This document shows, in pieces, positions 62,523 to 64,000 of a DNA stretch of 64,000 nt. A program made the translations under genes and the position numbers. Source of the DNA: Candidatus Cloacimonadota bacterium (GTDB lineage: Bacteria; Cloacimonadota; Cloacimonadia; Cloacimonadales; Cloacimonadaceae); contig JAAYWB010000057.1 in the NCBI GenBank assembly GCA_012516855.1, positions 1-64,000 of the forward strand, written 5' to 3'. How positions within the stretch are numbered: position 1 is the first letter of the stretch; the number at the start of each line of letters is the position of its first letter. The notes below the pieces were generated by a model. That model made no database searches and was not told where the DNA came from. It saw only the letters and a list, made by a program, of their open reading frames with translations.

Positions 62523-63308
62523 TCAAAAACTCAAGCCGAGGCTGATCCCATTCAGCTCAGGCGCTGGCTTCAACGCCAGGCGGGGAGTGCTGTTCAGCGT
62601 CAGTCGGGCGGCAAGGTAGCCGATCACTGCACCGCAAAAAACGTCGCTGGCCCAATGTTCATCAGCGTTAACCCGGGACAAGGAACTCAGAACGGCCACA
62701 CTGTAAACCAGCGGGGTGACCCAGGTCTGGTCTGAATACTGCTCCGCCAGAACCGGCGCGACGCTCCAAGCCATTGCGCTGTGGCCGGAGGGGAAGGAAC
62801 CGTTTTCCAGGGAAAAGCCGCCTTCTGGCCAGAAGCTTCCATCACTTTCCGCCCCGGGACTTTGCCTCTGGGTGGCCAGTTTCAGGCCCTCGGTCGCCAC
62901 AGCGGTCATCAACATGCTTTTCAGGCACAGCAAACCTGTGTCGGTTGTTTTATCCGAACCGGTCGCCCAACCAGCCAAGGCGGTTGCCCCCGCCGCGGGG
63001 AAAAGCACCCACTTGTCCCCGGTGTAGGCAAAAATGTCAAGGAAGGCGTCACCCTGGCTGGTTCTGTTGTCCTGGGCGAAACCGCGGATTGGGGAATCAG
63101 CCCAGATCAGACTTCCCGCCACCAACGCCACTCCGCCGGCCGTAACCCATTCTTTGGCCTGCCAGCGCGCGGGCGCTGTTGCTGCCTCCTTCACGCTGAG
63201 AGGATAGGAAGCCAGATAACGTCGGAAATGGCCGCCCTCCTCCACGGCGTTCAAACCGGAAACGCAGAGCAGCAAAGCGAGCAAAACAAGGGCACATCTT
63301 CCATTCAT
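62523..63308 (-). CDS. PAP2-superfamily membrane phosphatase
   Basis: A 261-residue protein with a signal or first helix (GRCALVLLALLLCVSGLNAV) and PAP2 motifs in order: KLATQRQSP (motif 1, with P normally after R shifted), SFPSGHSAMAWS (motif 2, catalytic-type His) and SRVNADEHWASDVFCG (motif 3, His and Asp). Family members dephosphorylate lipids such as undecaprenyl diphosphate, phosphatidate or phosphatidylglycerol phosphate, or modify lipid A. The substrate is not predictable. ATG 63308 is preferred to an in-frame GTG at 63326. Confidence 0.88.
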   Translation of the reverse strand: MNGRCALVLLALLLCVSGLNAVEEGGHFRRYLASYPLSVKEAATAPARWQAKEWVTAGGVALVAGSLIWADSPIRGFAQDNRTSQGDAFLDIFAYTGDKWVLFPAAGATALAGWATGSDKTTDTGLLCLKSMLMTAVATEGLKLATQRQSPGAESDGSFWPEGGFSLENGSFPSGHSAMAWSVAPVLAEQYSDQTWVTPLVYSVAVLSSLSRVNADEHWASDVFCGAVIGYLAARLTLNSTPRLALKPAPELNGISLGLSF

Positions 63309-63718
63309 GCCGCGACCAATTTCCACGGCACCATTTCCGTCAAGGATTTATCCTGCCTCGAAGACAATAATTGACTGTAACATCCCGCTTAACATCATGG
63401 TTACGTCCTTTGCCCCATCCCGCTCACTTCCCGTTCACTTCCCGTTGACTTCCCGCCTGCCAGGCGGGAACTCAGCGAGATGCGATCAGGATGCGAATGG
63501 GAAAGGGCAAAGGACGAGTCCGGCAAAAAGCAAGCGAAAATCCCGCAAATGCTTGACCCATCTCTTAAAAATAGTGGGTAACAAGTCTGTGAAAACGCAG
63601 GTCGTTCCAAGCCCGAAAAGACCGGCTTCACGCGAGGCCGCGTAAACCATTATAGGATTGACAAAATACCCCCTTTGAAAAGAGTGGCGCCAAAAGCAAC
63701 CGGGAAGTAAACTTCTGA
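63309..63718. other. Divergent intergenic region with family-2 repeat
   Basis: 410 bp between the PAP2 gene and der. It holds family-2 repeat copy G (63404-63516). A TTGACA lies near 63658 before der, without a clear -10 element. No gene was recognised. Confidence 0.5.
63404..63516 (+). repeat. Family-2 inverted-repeat element, copy G
   Basis: 113 bp with perfect 12-bp terminal inverted repeats CGTCCTTTGCCC (63404-63415) and GGGCAAAGGACG (63505-63516). Inside are three 11-bp direct repeats (CTCACTTCCCG, TTCACTTCCCG, TTGACTTCCCG, 63423-63455) running into a perfect 9-bp hairpin TTCCCGCCT-GCC-AGGCGGGAA at 63450-63470, then AACTCAGCG. It matches copy F on the opposite strand. Confidence 0.88.
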
Positions 63719-64000
63719 ATGAGGAAATACATCGTATCGATCGTGGGTCGTCCTAATGTGGGCAAGTCCACGCTGTTCAACCGCCTTTGCAGAAAGCGTT
63801 CCGCCATCGTTGACCCGGAAGCGGGGATCACCCGCGACCGCAAATACGAGGATGTGGAGTGGAACGGCAAAGTGTTCAAAATCGTGGACACAGGCGGGAT
63901 TGTATTTGACAGCGGCGAAGCCATGGACAAAATGATCCGCCACCAGGCGCAACTGGCGATCGACGAATCCGACCTCATCGTCTTCATGGTTGACTCCCAG
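63719..64000 (+). CDS. der: Ribosome assembly GTPase Der (EngA), N-terminal part
   Basis: The first 94 codons of a gene continuing beyond the window. MRKYIVSIVGRPNVGKSTLFN is the G1 P-loop of the first GTPase domain. G2 and G3 follow (GITRDRKYEDVEWNGK, KIVDTGGI), and DLIVFMVDSQ is the strand after the second-helix region, all characteristic of Der. Der carries two tandem GTPase domains and helps 50S subunit maturation; only part of the first is visible. The ATG is at 63719. Confidence 0.95.
   Translation, partial: MRKYIVSIVGRPNVGKSTLFNRLCRKRSAIVDPEAGITRDRKYEDVEWNGKVFKIVDTGGIVFDSGEAMDKMIRHQAQLAIDESDLIVFMVDSQ

Noticed and set aside
1-64000. CRISPR arrays, tRNA or rRNA genes, riboswitches
   Set aside because: No regularly spaced direct repeats, no tRNA-like cloverleaf with a T-loop motif and no rRNA or known riboswitch core were seen in the gaps; a covariance-model search was not possible.

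Overview
This 64-kb window is chromosomal DNA of a Gram-negative, probably anaerobic, amino-acid-fermenting bacterium. The best guess is a member of Cloacimonadota (FCB superphylum) or a close relative; this is inference from gene content, not from a marker-gene tree. Supporting signs are a lysine-fermentation pair (3,5-diaminohexanoate dehydrogenase and lysine 2,3-aminomutase), split glycine decarboxylase next to a complete Rnf complex, a lipid A pathway with an LpxC-FabZ fusion of the Bacteroidetes/FCB type, secreted proteins with FlgD/T9SS-type C-terminal domains, and paralogous SUMF1-like proteins carrying a chitobiase-type domain. No rRNA, tRNA, CRISPR array, transposase or phage gene was recognised.

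Layout. 1-758: 5' part of a secreted SUMF1-like lipoprotein (minus). 1454-6378: secreted orphan, then kdd-kamA-P-loop protein-cation efflux. 6907-8679: periplasmic parvulin (minus). 8939-11382: L,D-transpeptidase plus a metal/cobalamin ABC binding protein and permease without an ATPase. 11899-12588: C26 amidohydrolase. 24598 down to 12634 (minus): one long probable operon, WecA-like transferase, TPR lipoprotein, two envelope proteins, UvrD, Mfd, TldD, TldE. 31367 down to 24721 (minus): gcvPA-gcvPB-skp-lpxD-lpxC/fabZ-lpxA. 36897 down to 31661 (minus): rnfCDGEAB with a clear terminator. 37276-40992 (plus): three secreted proteins, two with sorting-type C termini. 41367-48023 (plus): HEAT-like protein, GreA, M18 peptidase, coiled-coil lipoprotein, orphan, BamD-like, NadD, HlyIII. 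60152 down to 48339 (minus): TatD, outer-membrane barrel, RecJ, polyprenol-kinase-like protein, GT2, LolC/E, LolD, TamB and a pilin-like membrane protein. 60494-63308: OmpA-like, secreted GyrI-like and PAP2 proteins. 63719-64000: start of der.

How the genes fit together. Lysine and glycine oxidation would reduce NAD and ferredoxin, and Rnf would couple ferredoxin oxidation to ion pumping. Much of the rest builds the outer membrane: lipid A (LpxA/C/D, FabZ), the Skp chaperone, the parvulin, a BamD-like lipoprotein, Lol transport, TamB, OmpA and barrel proteins.

The most unusual signal is in the gaps. Two families of dispersed, palindromic, non-coding elements occupy most of the larger intergenic regions. 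Family 1 has five copies around a 49-bp hairpin core inside a region of about 150 bp. Family 2 has two copies of about 110 bp with long terminal inverted repeats, three 11-bp direct repeats and a central hairpin. Neither was recognised as a known element.
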